Shown here one piece after another: positions 16,421 to 25,603 of a stretch of DNA of 64,000 bases. This DNA comes from an uncultured Trichococcus sp. (GTDB lineage: Bacteria; Bacillota; Bacilli; Lactobacillales; Aerococcaceae), in NCBI RefSeq assembly GCF_963667775.1, contig NZ_OY764015.1, positions 2,268,501-2,332,500 of the forward strand, given 5' to 3'. Below the pieces are notes generated by a model, which was not told the origin of the DNA, did no database searches, and worked only from the letters and a program-made list of their open reading frames with translations. The position numbers were made by a program, and so were the translations under genes. Positions within the stretch are counted from its first letter, which is position 1; each line of letters starts with the position of its first letter.

Positions 16421-17960
16421 GCGATTTCAGATCAAAAAGGAAGGTGGAGCCTTTTCCCGGTGCGCTTTCGACCGACAAAGTGATGCCATGGCGATCGGCT
16501 ATCTGCTTGGCGACGGCCAATCCCAGACCGGTACCTTGCTTGTTAGTTTCTTCATTTGATTTGAAGAACTTTTCGAAGATGTACGGTTGATCCTTTTCCG
16601 GGATCCCTGGCCCGTTGTCAGTGACAGCCAATCGGCAGCCCTCACCCGCGCCAGTCAAAGTGACCCGGATTTCACTTTTTTCCGCGGAAAATTTGACGGC
16701 GTTCTCCATCACGGCAAGCAGCATCTGCCGTAACCGGGTATAGTCCCCCATCAGCATGAACGAAAGCGGCTCCTTTGTGAAAGTCAGCGTGATTTCCTTT
16801 TCCCTGGCGATATAGCGCACGGAACGGATGGCATTCTCGACGACGTCCACAAAATTCAAGGAACTCATTTCCATTTGATAGTCCGGGTTCTGCAGCCGCG
16901 ACAGCTCCAGCAGATCGTTGATCATCCGCTCCAGGTGGATACTTTCGGTCAGCATCTGTTGGTGGTATTCATCGATTTTTGTTGGATCCTCGACGACATG
17001 ATCGTTCAAGGCCTCCAGAGATCCACGGATGACCGTGACCGGCGTGCGCAATTCATGGGAGATGCTTGTGATGAAATCCTTGCGCATCTTGTCCAGCTTG
17101 GCGCTCTCTTGCGCGGCTTCCGACAACTTGTCCGCCAGAATATCGATGTTGGCAGCAAGCGAACCCATTTCATCATTTTGGATAATCCCCGTATGCACTT
17201 CATAGTGGTTATCCGCCAACTGCTGTGTCGTTTCTTCCATCTTTTTCAACGGCTGGATGAACCGTTTCGCCAACAGGACCGCTATCCCGACGGCAGCGAT
17301 CAAAGCCAAAGCCAAGCTGATCCCCAAAGTCGAAAATCCTGACCGCACGGCAGTCTGCATGTTTGCGATATGGTTGTGCAAAAGGACTGCAGCGATGACC
17401 TCCCCTTCTGAGGAGAGCACCGGTGCTCCGACCGTGATGGAGCTATCCTCCAATAACGGGCTGAAATCCTCGCTGAAGGCGACGTCCCCTTCGAATACCT
17501 CATCGACAAGCGCAAGCGCGGCGCTTGGTAGTTCGGCATAGGTGATTTCTTTTTTGCCGGTCCCTACACTGATTGTCTCTGCGGATTGGTCGACAATCCA
17601 CACCTCGCCCATCGCGATATCCTGAATGGCCGTGATGTAGGCGTTGTATCCGCTCACAGTATTACGGCCGGTCGTACCCATGGCACCGCTTTGTACGAGC
17701 AGGCTACTATTTTCGATTTGCTTGCCGGTAGCATTACCATTCGCAGTGGGCGCAGCCGAATCTAAAGCGGGACTCCCGTCTTCCAGATAATCGGCTACGC
17801 CGGCCGCGATCGCCTCAGCCCGTTCCTGCATATCCGCCCGATAAATCTCTTCAGTATGCTGGGTGAACAGCAGCAGGAAGGCCCCTCCGACAACCAAGGA
17901 AAACAGCAGGATGACGGAAGTGAAATAGAGGACCAGCTTGCGGGTGATCTTATACTTCAT
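16398..17960 (-). CDS. Sensor histidine kinase (HAMP, HisKA, HATPase)
   Basis: A 520-aa kinase with a transmembrane helix (about 12-33), an extracytoplasmic sensor (about 35-205), a second helix (about 210-232), a HAMP linker, and a HisKA domain with SISHELRTP, where His302 is the phosphorylation site. The ATPase domain has the N box ENAVKFS, DNGPGIP and GTGLGLAVAKQI. It resembles the PhoR/ResE/BaeS class. It overlaps the regulator gene by 11 bases. The signal is unknown; the adjacent secreted Asp-rich protein on the opposite strand is a possible target. Confidence 0.9.
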   Translation of the reverse strand: MKYKITRKLVLYFTSVILLFSLVVGGAFLLLFTQHTEEIYRADMQERAEAIAAGVADYLEDGSPALDSAAPTANGNATGKQIENSSLLVQSGAMGTTGRNTVSGYNAYITAIQDIAMGEVWIVDQSAETISVGTGKKEITYAELPSAALALVDEVFEGDVAFSEDFSPLLEDSSITVGAPVLSSEGEVIAAVLLHNHIANMQTAVRSGFSTLGISLALALIAAVGIAVLLAKRFIQPLKKMEETTQQLADNHYEVHTGIIQNDEMGSLAANIDILADKLSEAAQESAKLDKMRKDFITSISHELRTPVTVIRGSLEALNDHVVEDPTKIDEYHQQMLTESIHLERMINDLLELSRLQNPDYQMEMSSLNFVDVVENAIRSVRYIAREKEITLTFTKEPLSFMLMGDYTRLRQMLLAVMENAVKFSAEKSEIRVTLTGAGEGCRLAVTDNGPGIPEKDQPYIFEKFFKSNEETNKQGTGLGLAVAKQIADRHGITLSVESAPGKGSTFLFDLKSQKNQPQH

Positions 17961-18651
17961 CCGGATTCACCTCAAATTTGTAGCCGATGCCCCAAACGGT
18001 TTTGATGTCCCACGACGGATGGGGAATCTGATCGATTTTTGCCCGCAGCCGTTTGATGTGCGAGTCCACCGTCCGATTATCGCCGAAATAGTCGTAGCCC
18101 CAGACGCTGTCCAACAGATTGTCGCGGCTGAATACCTTGTTCTTGTTCGTCGCCAAAATCCAAAGCAACTCGATCTCTTTTTTCGTGAGATGGACTTGCT
18201 GCCCAGCAATTTTCACGATGAACTCATCCAGACGGATTTCCAGATCTTCATGGACGTAGAGTTTATGCTGGTCCTGATTGTCCGGCGTCTGATCCAACCG
18301 CCGCAGGATTGCCCGGATGCGCGCCATCACTTCACCCGGTGAAAAAGGCTTGACGATGTAGTCGTCCGCTCCGATGTCCAGGCCCATGATCCGTTCAAAA
18401 TCTTCCCCTCGAGCTGTCACCATGATGATGGGAACCGAGGAGACTTTCCGGATTTCCCTGCACACTTCGAAGCCGTCCTTTTTCGGCATCATCACATCCA
18501 GCAAGATCAGATCGAATTTGCCTTCCCCGAATTCCTGCAGTGCCTGTTCTCCGTCATAGGCGACGACCGCCTCGTAGCCATCCTTTTCTGAATACTCCTT
18601 CAGGATGGCGGTTATCTGTTTATTATCATCCGCAATCAATAGCTTTACCAT
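17950..18651 (-). CDS. OmpR-family response regulator
   Basis: A 233-aa regulator. The receiver domain has DD at 8-9, Asp52 in LILLDVMMPKKDG, the conserved Thr in MVTARGE and Lys in IVKPFSPGE. The winged helix C-terminal domain (about 130-228) contains LTKKEIELLWIL and VWGYDYFGDNRTVDSHIKRLR. GGAGGGAG precedes the ATG. It is the first gene of the operon with the sensor kinase and is divergent from the 18817-19173 gene, about 165 bases away. Confidence 0.92.
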   Translation of the reverse strand: MVKLLIADDNKQITAILKEYSEKDGYEAVVAYDGEQALQEFGEGKFDLILLDVMMPKKDGFEVCREIRKVSSVPIIMVTARGEDFERIMGLDIGADDYIVKPFSPGEVMARIRAILRRLDQTPDNQDQHKLYVHEDLEIRLDEFIVKIAGQQVHLTKKEIELLWILATNKNKVFSRDNLLDSVWGYDYFGDNRTVDSHIKRLRAKIDQIPHPSWDIKTVWGIGYKFEVNPDEV

Positions 18652-18816
18652 CGTACTCCCTCCTCGGGGAAATCATACTTAAAAAATATGGCAAGATTAT
18701 GTTTTCACCCCGATAATACCATACAAACGTGCCGTAAAAAACACGATTCTGCCATACTTTTTGATTATTCTTAGGTCAAGCAAGAAAAACAAAAAACATT
18801 CCAGGGGGAAACAAAA

Positions 18817-19173
18817 ATGAACAAGACAAGAATCATGACTATCCTATCCGTTGCAGGCTTATTTGTTGGAGGTGCAGCACCGGTACTGGCAGCGAGCGAC
18901 ACGGCAGCCCAGAACGGCACGATGACCCAAGAGCAAATCAAATCAGGCGAATGCACAAATGAAGGCGCAAAAAAACAAGGCAATGAAGATGCAACTATGA
19001 AACGCGCCCGCGAGAAAAGCGGCACGTGCGATGGAACTGGCACGCAAGCCAATAAGGACGGCAACCAAAACGCTACGGGCGAAATGGACGGCGACGGCAA
19101 CCAGTACGGTGCAGATGAAACGGACAATGACGGCAAAAACGGCGTCCGCGATCAATCTTGCCAAGCTGAATAA
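18817..19173 (+). CDS. Secreted Asp/Gly/Asn-rich protein
   Basis: A 118-aa precursor with a signal peptide ending VLAAS (cleavage near residue 26). The mature region of about 92 residues is very polar. It has three isolated cysteines and an Asp-rich tail (DGDGNQYGADETDNDGKNG) that resembles calcium-binding loops. GGGGG precedes the ATG. Function unknown; an extracellular metal-binding or envelope-stress protein is possible. The divergent OmpR-type system next to it may control it. Confidence 0.65.
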   Translation: MNKTRIMTILSVAGLFVGGAAPVLAASDTAAQNGTMTQEQIKSGECTNEGAKKQGNEDATMKRAREKSGTCDGTGTQANKDGNQNATGEMDGDGNQYGADETDNDGKNGVRDQSCQAE

Positions 19174-19225
19174 CAGTCAAGCAGCCAAGTAAATCGCATT
19201 GCACTTCGAGATGAAGGCACTGCAA

Positions 19226-19264
19226 CAAAAAGGGACGGTCTCGTAATGAGACCGCCCTTTTTTG
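19226..19264 (+). terminator. Terminator after the secreted Asp-rich protein
   Basis: A hairpin AAGGG-A-CGGTCTC/GAGACCG-CCCTT with a T6 tail, 55 bases after the stop codon. Confidence 0.85.
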
Positions 19265-19332
19265 TGCATATTCCACTTTTGCAGCTGAAATCCTACAGAT
19301 AGAGAGAACAAAGCTGCAAAAACATACCCACG

Positions 19333-19464
19333 AGCTCCGGCCAGGGTCTCGTTCGCCGGAGGAGCCGGTAAATAACTGGGCTCTTCTCCGATGCAGCTTT
19401 AGCTGGTCGGAGGACGGCATCTGAATGTGAGGTCAACTCCGGCGAAGCCTCCTTAGCCGGAGTT
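19333..19464 (-). repeat. Three-hairpin composite repeat, copy A (inverted)
   Basis: Three hairpins with CTCCGG-type arms start near 19334, 19386 and 19435. Read on the minus strand they match the unit order of copies B (30367-30497) and C (36411-36544): a GGCTTCGCCGGAG unit, a unit with ATCGGAG, then a GCCGGAG unit. It lies between the secreted-protein terminator and the EcfT gene. Confidence 0.75.
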
Positions 19465-19498
19465 GGGCAGCCCCACTACTTCTCCAAGCAAAAACTCC

Positions 19499-20275
19499 TC
19501 AACCTATCCAATGATTCGCCCCATAACTCATGACCGCAAGCAGCGCCATATAGGCGAGGAAAACAAAATCGTTGCCGGAAAAACCTATCTTATAATAATA
19601 GGTCCGGCTCTCATTGCCGGAAAACCGTTTCGCTTCCATCGCCACGGCGATGCGGTGCGCCCGCCGGATGCTTCCTGACAGCAACGGAATCGTGTAGACC
19701 TTCATCTTGAAGAGAATACCCTGCAAGCCTTTCACCCTTTCGCTGCCGCGCACCTTGCGGGCATTGCGGATCGTTTCGAACTCTTCCGTCATGATCGGGA
19801 TCAACCGCAGAGCCGCCATAAAGCTGTAGGCGTATTTCGGATCCAGCCGCAGCTGCTGCATCAGCGAATAGAATAAATTGACCGGACGGGTCGTCAATGC
19901 GAAGGTCAAGCCCAAAACGGCGAAGACCATGGCGCGCAGGCCGATCAGCATACCCCGCAAAAAACTCTCCTCGGTGATGCGGATCAGCCCCCATTCGAAC
20001 CAAAGCGTTTCGCCTTTCCCGAACAGGATCATGGCGCTGGCTGTCGACACGAAAATAGCGCAGAAAGGGATCAACAACAATAAGATCCGCTTCAACGGCT
20101 GTCCCGTGAACAGCAGGAACAGGACCAAAAGCCCGCTGCCGATGAATGCCATAATCTCAAGATTGCGGACAAACAGTACAGCGATGCAGAGCAGCAGCGC
20201 CATGCCTAATTTCAAGCTGGGATTGACACGGTGGAGCCAGGTTTCTTTCGCTTGTTCCCATTCCTTCATCCGCAT
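19499..20275 (-). CDS. ykoC: ECF transporter transmembrane component (YkoC-like)
   Basis: A 258-aa EcfT protein with several hydrophobic helices. It carries the Ala-Arg-Gly-type coupling motifs, here ARKVRGSER and MEAKRFSG, which dock on the ATPases. It is the scaffold of the thiamine-precursor ECF transporter. Its start overlaps the end of the double ATPase gene by ten bases. It is the last gene of the TPP-riboswitch operon. Confidence 0.85.
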   Translation of the reverse strand: MRMKEWEQAKETWLHRVNPSLKLGMALLLCIAVLFVRNLEIMAFIGSGLLVLFLLFTGQPLKRILLLLIPFCAIFVSTASAMILFGKGETLWFEWGLIRITEESFLRGMLIGLRAMVFAVLGLTFALTTRPVNLFYSLMQQLRLDPKYAYSFMAALRLIPIMTEEFETIRNARKVRGSERVKGLQGILFKMKVYTIPLLSGSIRRAHRIAVAMEAKRFSGNESRTYYYKIGFSGNDFVFLAYMALLAVMSYGANHWIG

Positions 20276-21753
20276 ATCCCCCCTTCCAAGCGCAAATCAG
20301 CGGAGAATGCAGTCCGCATGTCAGTAGCCGATTCCGTGGTGTCCCGGATTTTGCCATCAGCAACCGTCCAAAATGTTGTGCCGTAGTTCCGGGAGAGCGT
20401 TTCATCGTGCGTCACCATCAGGATGGCGGCGCCCTTTTTCCGGTAACTTTCCAAAAATCCCAGCAAGGCAAAAGTGTTTTTGGAATCCAGCCCGAAAGTC
20501 GGTTCATCCAAAAGGATCACTCGCTGTCCTTGGATGATCGTCGCCGCTACACTCAGGCGGCGCTTTTGCCCCATCGAAAGTTGGAAAGGATTTTTCTCCC
20601 GCTGCCCGCTCAATTGGAAAAGCTCCAGATATCCCTCCACAAGCTTCTCGATATCCGAATTTCCCTTTCCGTCCAGCCGCAGCGAATAGGCCATCTCTTC
20701 ATGGACCGTATTCGCCACGAACTGGTATTCCGGATTCTGGAAAACGAAAGCGACCCGGTCGGCCAACTTCTTCACTTTATTGATTGGCTTTCCATCCAGT
20801 TCATAATCACCGCTCGTTCTGATGAACTGCATGACGGCATGCAGGAAAGTACTTTTCCCGGCTCCATTCTGGCCGCGGATGATGATCCATTCACCCGGAT
20901 AGGCCGCCAACCTTTCTCCGCGGATCTTTGTATCCCCATTACGGAACCCCTTGAAATCGCGCAATTCCATCAGCGGACTCTGTACCCTAAAGTTCTTCCG
21001 CTCCCGTTGCAGCGGCGATTCTGCCAGATGCCGGTCCCATACCCCCGGAAACCAGATGCCCTGTTCCTTCATTTCTTCCTTGTGGGCCGAGAAGATTTCT
21101 TCGTTCGGCCCGTCGGCGATGATGCGGCCGGATGCATCGAACAATATGAGCCGTTCTGCGAATGCCAGGACATGATCGATTTTGTGTTCCACAATGACGA
21201 CCGTTTTGTCCTTGCAGACTTTCTTCAGGACTTCCCAGATCGCTTCCGTCCCTTGCGGATCGAGCATGGCGGAGGGCTCATCCAAAAAGAGCACCTCCGG
21301 ATCCAAGGCCAACACCGATGCGATCGCCAGCCGCTGCTTCATCCCGCCGGAAAGGCTTGCGATGGGGATATGGCTGTCCGCCAGTTCCAAACCGACTTGC
21401 CGGAGCGCAAAATCTATTTTGGCAGCCATCTCTTCGCGCGGAACCGAAAGATTTTCGAGCACGAAAGCGAGCTCCTCATCGACGTAGGGCATGCAGAATT
21501 GGCTGTCCGGATCCTGGAAAACATAGCCCCAGGAAGCCGGCGTCACAAGCTTATCGGCCTTCATCGGAACTTCGATCGATTGCGGAATCAGCCCGCTCAA
21601 AACCTGCAGCAGCGTAGATTTTCCGCAGCCGGATGGACCCAAAAGCAGCACTTTTTCACCTTCAGCGACCGAAAAGGAAAGGTCCCTGAACAACAACTCG
21701 GCATCGCCGGGAAATTTCAGCTTCAGCTTTTCCACATACGCTTGCTGCTCCAT
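20266..21753 (-). CDS. ykoD: ECF transporter double ATPase (YkoD-like)
   Basis: A 495-aa fusion of two ABC ATPase domains. The first has GPSGCGKST, LSGGMKQRLAIASVL and LFLDEPSAMLD. The second has GQNGAGKST, LSMGQKRRLSVAATI and ILLDEPTFGLD. Fused EcfA-EcfA' proteins are typical of dedicated systems such as YkoEDC for hydroxymethylpyrimidine or thiamine. The ATG at 21753 is nine bases after AAGGAGG; the upstream GTG overlaps that site. It sits between ykoE and ykoC. Confidence 0.9.
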   Translation of the reverse strand: MEQQAYVEKLKLKFPGDAELLFRDLSFSVAEGEKVLLLGPSGCGKSTLLQVLSGLIPQSIEVPMKADKLVTPASWGYVFQDPDSQFCMPYVDEELAFVLENLSVPREEMAAKIDFALRQVGLELADSHIPIASLSGGMKQRLAIASVLALDPEVLFLDEPSAMLDPQGTEAIWEVLKKVCKDKTVVIVEHKIDHVLAFAERLILFDASGRIIADGPNEEIFSAHKEEMKEQGIWFPGVWDRHLAESPLQRERKNFRVQSPLMELRDFKGFRNGDTKIRGERLAAYPGEWIIIRGQNGAGKSTFLHAVMQFIRTSGDYELDGKPINKVKKLADRVAFVFQNPEYQFVANTVHEEMAYSLRLDGKGNSDIEKLVEGYLELFQLSGQREKNPFQLSMGQKRRLSVAATIIQGQRVILLDEPTFGLDSKNTFALLGFLESYRKKGAAILMVTHDETLSRNYGTTFWTVADGKIRDTTESATDMRTAFSADLRLEGGICG

Positions 21754-21767
21754 TTCCGCCACCCTCC

Positions 21768-22346
21768 TTAATCCATATCTGTGAAATCTTCAGTCGAAAG
21801 CGGGCGGACAAGGTTCGTCACGCCGGTATCCTCCAGGACTTCCGCCAAGTAATAGGCCAACACCCCTGCAAAGAAAATCGAGCCGGCAAAACGGGCCAGC
21901 AAGTACAGCTCCAAGTTCCAAGGGGCCAGTTCAGCGATCTGCCCGTTCAAAGCATCCACCACCAGCGAACCCACGCAAGAGGCTGAGGCTGCCAAAGCGG
22001 CCACCTTCAGGTCAAAGCGTTTGTATCGGAAAGCCATGAACACCAATTCCGCAAACAGTCCCTGCACCACGCCGGAAAGTAAGACAGTCAGCCCCCACGG
22101 CGATCCCAAAAGGAATTCACCTGAAGCCGCAGCGATTTCCGCCAACAGCGCCACACCCGGTTTGCGGATGATGAAATAGGCGACGGTACCGGCGATGAAC
22201 CACATGCCGTACAGCAACTGATCAAGATGCAGACCCAGCGGCTGCACCGCGTAATAGACCGTTCCCCATAGGATGTAGACGATTCCGAAAGCGATGGCGA
22301 TGACGATCGTCACCAAAATATCTGTAAGCTTCAATTCTTTTTTCAT
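21768..22346 (-). CDS. ykoE: ECF S component for thiamine precursor (YkoE)
   Basis: A 192-aa integral membrane protein with five to six helices. It contains YGMWFIAGTVAYFIIRKPG and GEFLLGSPWG, characteristic of YkoE, the substrate-binding part of the HMP/thiamine ECF transporter. ATG 22346 follows GAGGAG by nine bases; an in-frame ATG at 22385 overlaps the tenA stop and may also be used. Confidence 0.88.
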   Translation of the reverse strand: MKKELKLTDILVTIVIAIAFGIVYILWGTVYYAVQPLGLHLDQLLYGMWFIAGTVAYFIIRKPGVALLAEIAAASGEFLLGSPWGLTVLLSGVVQGLFAELVFMAFRYKRFDLKVAALAASASCVGSLVVDALNGQIAELAPWNLELYLLARFAGSIFFAGVLAYYLAEVLEDTGVTNLVRPLSTEDFTDMD

Positions 22347-22381
22347 TTTCTCTGTCTCCTCTTTGAGTTTGATTTTGTCGG

Positions 22382-23056
22382 TCATTGCTCCAACGGCACC
22401 GGCCATGTTTCCATGCGATAAGCCATTTCCCAAAACGCGTATTCGTACTGGCTGCTGATGATGAAATGCTCTTTCATCCTTTCGCGGTCCGCTTCGGTTG
22501 CAGATGCGGCAATCCTATCCAGATGCGCAATCTGCTCATCCACCCGGTCCTGAAAATCCTTCCCGCCATAGGTAGCGATCCATTCCTGATAGATCGGTTC
22601 TTCAGGTGCCGCATCAATGAAGGCGTCCCCGATCTCGGCATAGAGCCAGTAGCAAGGCAATACAGCGGCGATGACATCCCCCAAACGCCCCGAGTGCCCG
22701 GCATGATAGAGATGGGATGTGTAGGCGTAAGCGGTCGGTGCGGGCCTGAAAAATTCTCTTTCCTCCGCGGTGATGCCTAGCCTTTCGGAAAACTGTTCAT
22801 GCAGACCGATTTCGGCGCTGTACGTATGCTTCGCGAAATCGGCGAACTGGTTGGTCGTTTCGATGTCCGGTGCTTTGGCCGCGCCGAGCGCCAAAATTTT
22901 GGCGAAACGCGTCAGGTAATAGGAATCCTGTTGGATGTAAAAACGGAAATTCTCCAACGGCAAGCTGCCGTCCCCGATCCCTTTCACGAACGGATGCTTC
23001 ATGCTGGCTGCCCAGATCGGTTCGACCGCTTGGCGGATTTGTGCTGAAAATGTCAT
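22382..23056 (-). CDS. tenA: Aminopyrimidine aminohydrolase TenA (thiaminase II)
   Basis: A 224-aa helical enzyme that hydrolyses aminopyrimidine breakdown products of thiamine to hydroxymethylpyrimidine for salvage. The nucleophile cysteine is in AVLPCYWLYAEIG (about residue 135). FYIQQDSYYL and EYAFWEMAY match the family's active-site tyrosines and acidic residues. GGAGGG precedes ATG 23056. It is the first gene behind the TPP riboswitch and overlaps a possible ykoE start. Confidence 0.93.
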   Translation of the reverse strand: MTFSAQIRQAVEPIWAASMKHPFVKGIGDGSLPLENFRFYIQQDSYYLTRFAKILALGAAKAPDIETTNQFADFAKHTYSAEIGLHEQFSERLGITAEEREFFRPAPTAYAYTSHLYHAGHSGRLGDVIAAVLPCYWLYAEIGDAFIDAAPEEPIYQEWIATYGGKDFQDRVDEQIAHLDRIAASATEADRERMKEHFIISSQYEYAFWEMAYRMETWPVPLEQ

Positions 23057-23131
23057 TGCTTTCCCTCCATATGCTGGAGCGATCCGCCAGGGTCCCGACT
23101 TATCCGGACGGCCGCTCTTGATTTTTGCAAA

Positions 23132-23170
23132 CAAAAAAACCACTCTCTTCCCAACGGAAAAAAGTGGTTG
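23132..23170 (-). terminator. Riboswitch-linked terminator ahead of tenA
   Basis: On the minus strand ACCACT...AGTGGT is followed by seven T residues, between the TPP aptamer and tenA. This fits transcription termination when thiamine pyrophosphate is bound. Confidence 0.75.
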
Positions 23171-23215
23171 TATGTTCCTTATGCAATAGGGACTTACTTA
23201 GCCAAAAGAGGCCGC

Positions 23216-23322
23216 CACTTCCCTACGCTGGTACAAACCAGATCAGGTTCTAAGGGTCTCGAAGTCCTACTTCGATCTCAGCTTTTTGGCGGACAGTCAT
23301 CCGCCGGTAAAGCACCCCTAGT
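23216..23322 (-). ncRNA. TPP riboswitch (THI element)
   Basis: The minus strand reads ACTAGGGGTGC, then CTGAGA, ACCCTTAGAACCTGATCTGG and CCAGCGTAGGGAA, the conserved core of the TPP aptamer. It lies about 160 bases upstream of tenA with a terminator between. It should repress tenA-ykoEDC when TPP is plentiful. Confidence 0.96.
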
Positions 23323-23424
23323 GGTAAAAAGAATATTCAGTTCATTTGCTGTTGTTCTAATCGTATCATAATTTTTCCGGAAGTCAACTCGTTCTGTTGC
23401 ACGAAACGTTAGCGTTTCTTGTGT

Positions 23425-24087
23425 CTATTCACCATATGCAACCAACAACGCTTGTCCATCCGCTTCAAAAACCTGCAGTGCCTGCAATGCCAAATCTTTG
23501 TTCAGCATATTGTTCAGGACATCCGGAGGGATCGTGGCAGTATGGGCGCCCGACTCCAAAGAATCGATGACTTGTTGGGAATTTTTGAAGCTCGCTGCCA
23601 TGATTTTGGTCTTGTAGCCTCTGGCATCGATGAACGTCCGCATCGAACGGATCGCTTTGAATGGATCGATCGCATTGTTCAGCATCCTGTTCACATACGG
23701 TGCCAGATAGTCGCATCCGGCTACAGCGGCCAAGATCCCCTGGTCCGCAGAATAGATCAGCGTGCCCAAGATCGCTCTTTCCGGATCGTCCTCTTTCACT
23801 TTTTTGATTGTTTCCAAGCCTGCTTGTGTAACGGGAATCTTTATCGAAAGTCGGTGATTTGCATCAAATGTCTTTATTGCTTCATAATCGGCAAACATTT
23901 CTTCAGAAGTCGTACCCAGCAATTGTACAAAAAGTTCCGTCGGCTCCAAAGCCAATAAATCTTGTAATTGTTTGAAGCGACTGCCGGAACCGGTCGACAA
24001 AATCGTCGGATTGGTGGTGACTCCTTTCAAAAATCCGCTTTTCCAAAAACTTTCGATAGCTTTGATGTCGTTCGAATCAATGTACAT
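23425..24087 (-). CDS. Transaldolase-like / fructose-6-phosphate aldolase-like protein
   Basis: A 220-aa class I aldolase of the small transaldolase (TalC/FsaA) type. It has GVTTNPTIL near the N-terminus, the Schiff-base lysine in LSIKIPVTQAG (about residue 83), and GTLIYSADQGILAAVAG. It is the last gene of the sorbitol operon, seven bases after srlB. The sorbitol pathway yields fructose 6-phosphate, so it could act on or rebalance that product. True transaldolase and fructose-6-phosphate aldolase cannot be told apart by eye. Confidence 0.82.
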   Translation of the reverse strand: MYIDSNDIKAIESFWKSGFLKGVTTNPTILSTGSGSRFKQLQDLLALEPTELFVQLLGTTSEEMFADYEAIKTFDANHRLSIKIPVTQAGLETIKKVKEDDPERAILGTLIYSADQGILAAVAGCDYLAPYVNRMLNNAIDPFKAIRSMRTFIDARGYKTKIMAASFKNSQQVIDSLESGAHTATIPPDVLNNMLNKDLALQALQVFEADGQALLVAYGE

Positions 24088-24093
24088 TAGCGA

Positions 24094-24462
24094 CTACCCC
24101 ACAGTTTCCGTGATTTTGATGACGGTGCCTTCCGCGATTTCGTTCACTGCCTTGTTTTCGACATACAGCGATCCTGCCAATTCAGCGACTGTTTCCCCGC
24201 TGAAGTTGATGGTGATGTGCCCCAGATCCCTGAGATTTTTATTGACGACATCTCCCACGGCTGTGACGCGATAACTATCCTCGCCGATAACCAACGCGTG
24301 TCCTAGTTGAATATCCTGCTCCAGTGCATTTTGTTCGATCAGGAAGCAATAAGGCCGCAATGCTTCCGGAGCATCGTCTCCGAACAATACCATCATATCC
24401 TCAGCTAAAAACTCCTTAGCGTTAGGTCCGATTTCTGTGACTACCGTTGAATAAATTGACAT
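24094..24462 (-). CDS. srlB: PTS glucitol/sorbitol-specific IIA component
   Basis: A 122-aa cytoplasmic EIIA-Gut, close in length to SrlB of Escherichia coli. It includes the family block GHITINFSGETVAELAGSLY and an E-G-T-V-I-K-I-T-like close. It passes phosphate from HPr to the IIB domain of SrlE. AAAAGGTG precedes the ATG. It lies between srlE and the aldolase gene; a GCTGAACG/CGTTCAGC hairpin stands in the gap after srlE. Confidence 0.9.
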   Translation of the reverse strand: MSIYSTVVTEIGPNAKEFLAEDMMVLFGDDAPEALRPYCFLIEQNALEQDIQLGHALVIGEDSYRVTAVGDVVNKNLRDLGHITINFSGETVAELAGSLYVENKAVNEIAEGTVIKITETVG

Positions 24463-24532
24463 TTTTCTTCACCTTTTCCGATTATTAGTTTTTAACCAAG
24501 GGCTGAACGAACCCGTTCAGCTTTTCTTTTTC

Positions 24533-25540
24533 TTAATACAATCCGAAGCTTGCTAACCAAGCGACGAATACGCGGGGCACACCGTTCAGGAATCGAGAAT
24601 AAAGAACGGATGGCACGCCGACTTCTACTGTTTTGGCTTCTGCTTCCTGCAAGCCTAACCCGACTGGAATGAAATCGCAAGCATTTTGTGTGTTGATGGC
24701 GAACAAAGCTGGTAAAGCTAAGCTTGGTTCGATATTGCCTTTACCGATTTCAACACCGATCAATGTTCCGATAACTTGCGCGATTACGGCGCCAGGTCCC
24801 AATAGAGGAGAAAGGATAGGCAAGGAGCAGATGAAGCCGATGACCATCAATCCCCAGACATTGCCGGCCAATGGAATCATCAGTTTCGCGAACATATTGC
24901 CGATTCCGCTGCCCTGGATGATACCGATCAGCATCGCTACAAAGGCCATGAAGGGGATGATTGTCTGCAAGACTGTCTGCACCGCTTCACGCGCTGATTG
25001 CAGCATGATGGCGATCCCTTTACCCGCAGCCAAACCGATTTTTGCCACTACGCTGCCTTTTTCGGCGTTTTGTTGCGTCAGTTTTTTGTCTGTAGTATAA
25101 GCGACTTTCTCTTCTGCCACTGGTTCTGCAGTTGCTACGCTTGCTGCCGCTACATTTACTGTTTCGCCAGTGACTTGAATCTGATTCAACCCAACATTTG
25201 AAACGTAAATTTCTTCGGTGATGTATTTAGCCAAAGGACCAGATTTACCGGTGGCAACAACGTTGATTGTCGGGATGCCTTTTTGAGGATAGATGCCGCA
25301 TCTCAATGTTCCGCCGCAGTCGATGATAGCCAAGGCTGTTTCATCATCCGGAATGGATGTTTTGAATCCATTTACAGCTTCCATCCCTGAAAGTTCAGCG
25401 ATTCGGTCGACGATAGCAGGCTTTTCCCCGCCGCCTACGATGTAGATGAATTTATGTTTTTGCTCTGTCGGTGTGATGATCAGTGGTCCGCCCCAGCCGC
25501 CGGAACCTTTTTCGACTTTGATGCTGTTATATTTTGTCAT
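24533..25540 (-). CDS. srlE: PTS glucitol/sorbitol-specific IIB(C) component
   Basis: A 335-aa protein. The N-terminal IIB domain has [14 protein letters not shown] and [19 protein letters not shown], where the cysteines include the phosphorylation site. The C-terminal half is membrane-embedded ([20 protein letters not shown] and [22 protein letters not shown], broken here by residues shared in the family). It forms the sorbitol permease with SrlA. ATG 25540 follows GAGGGG by eight bases. Confidence 0.92.
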   Translation of the reverse strand: MTKYNSIKVEKGSGGWGGPLIITPTEQKHKFIYIVGGGEKPAIVDRIAELSGMEAVNGFKTSIPDDETALAIIDCGGTLRCGIYPQKGIPTINVVATGKSGPLAKYITEEIYVSNVGLNQIQVTGETVNVAAASVATAEPVAEEKVAYTTDKKLTQQNAEKGSVVAKIGLAAGKGIAIMLQSAREAVQTVLQTIIPFMAFVAMLIGIIQGSGIGNMFAKLMIPLAGNVWGLMVIGFICSLPILSPLLGPGAVIAQVIGTLIGVEIGKGNIEPSLALPALFAINTQNACDFIPVGLGLQEAEAKTVEVGVPSVLYSRFLNGVPRVFVAWLASFGLY

Positions 25541-25603
25541 AATGAATACCCCTCTCGTTATCATGCATTTTGTTTGTTTTATGCAACATCTACTTGGTCG
25601 TTA

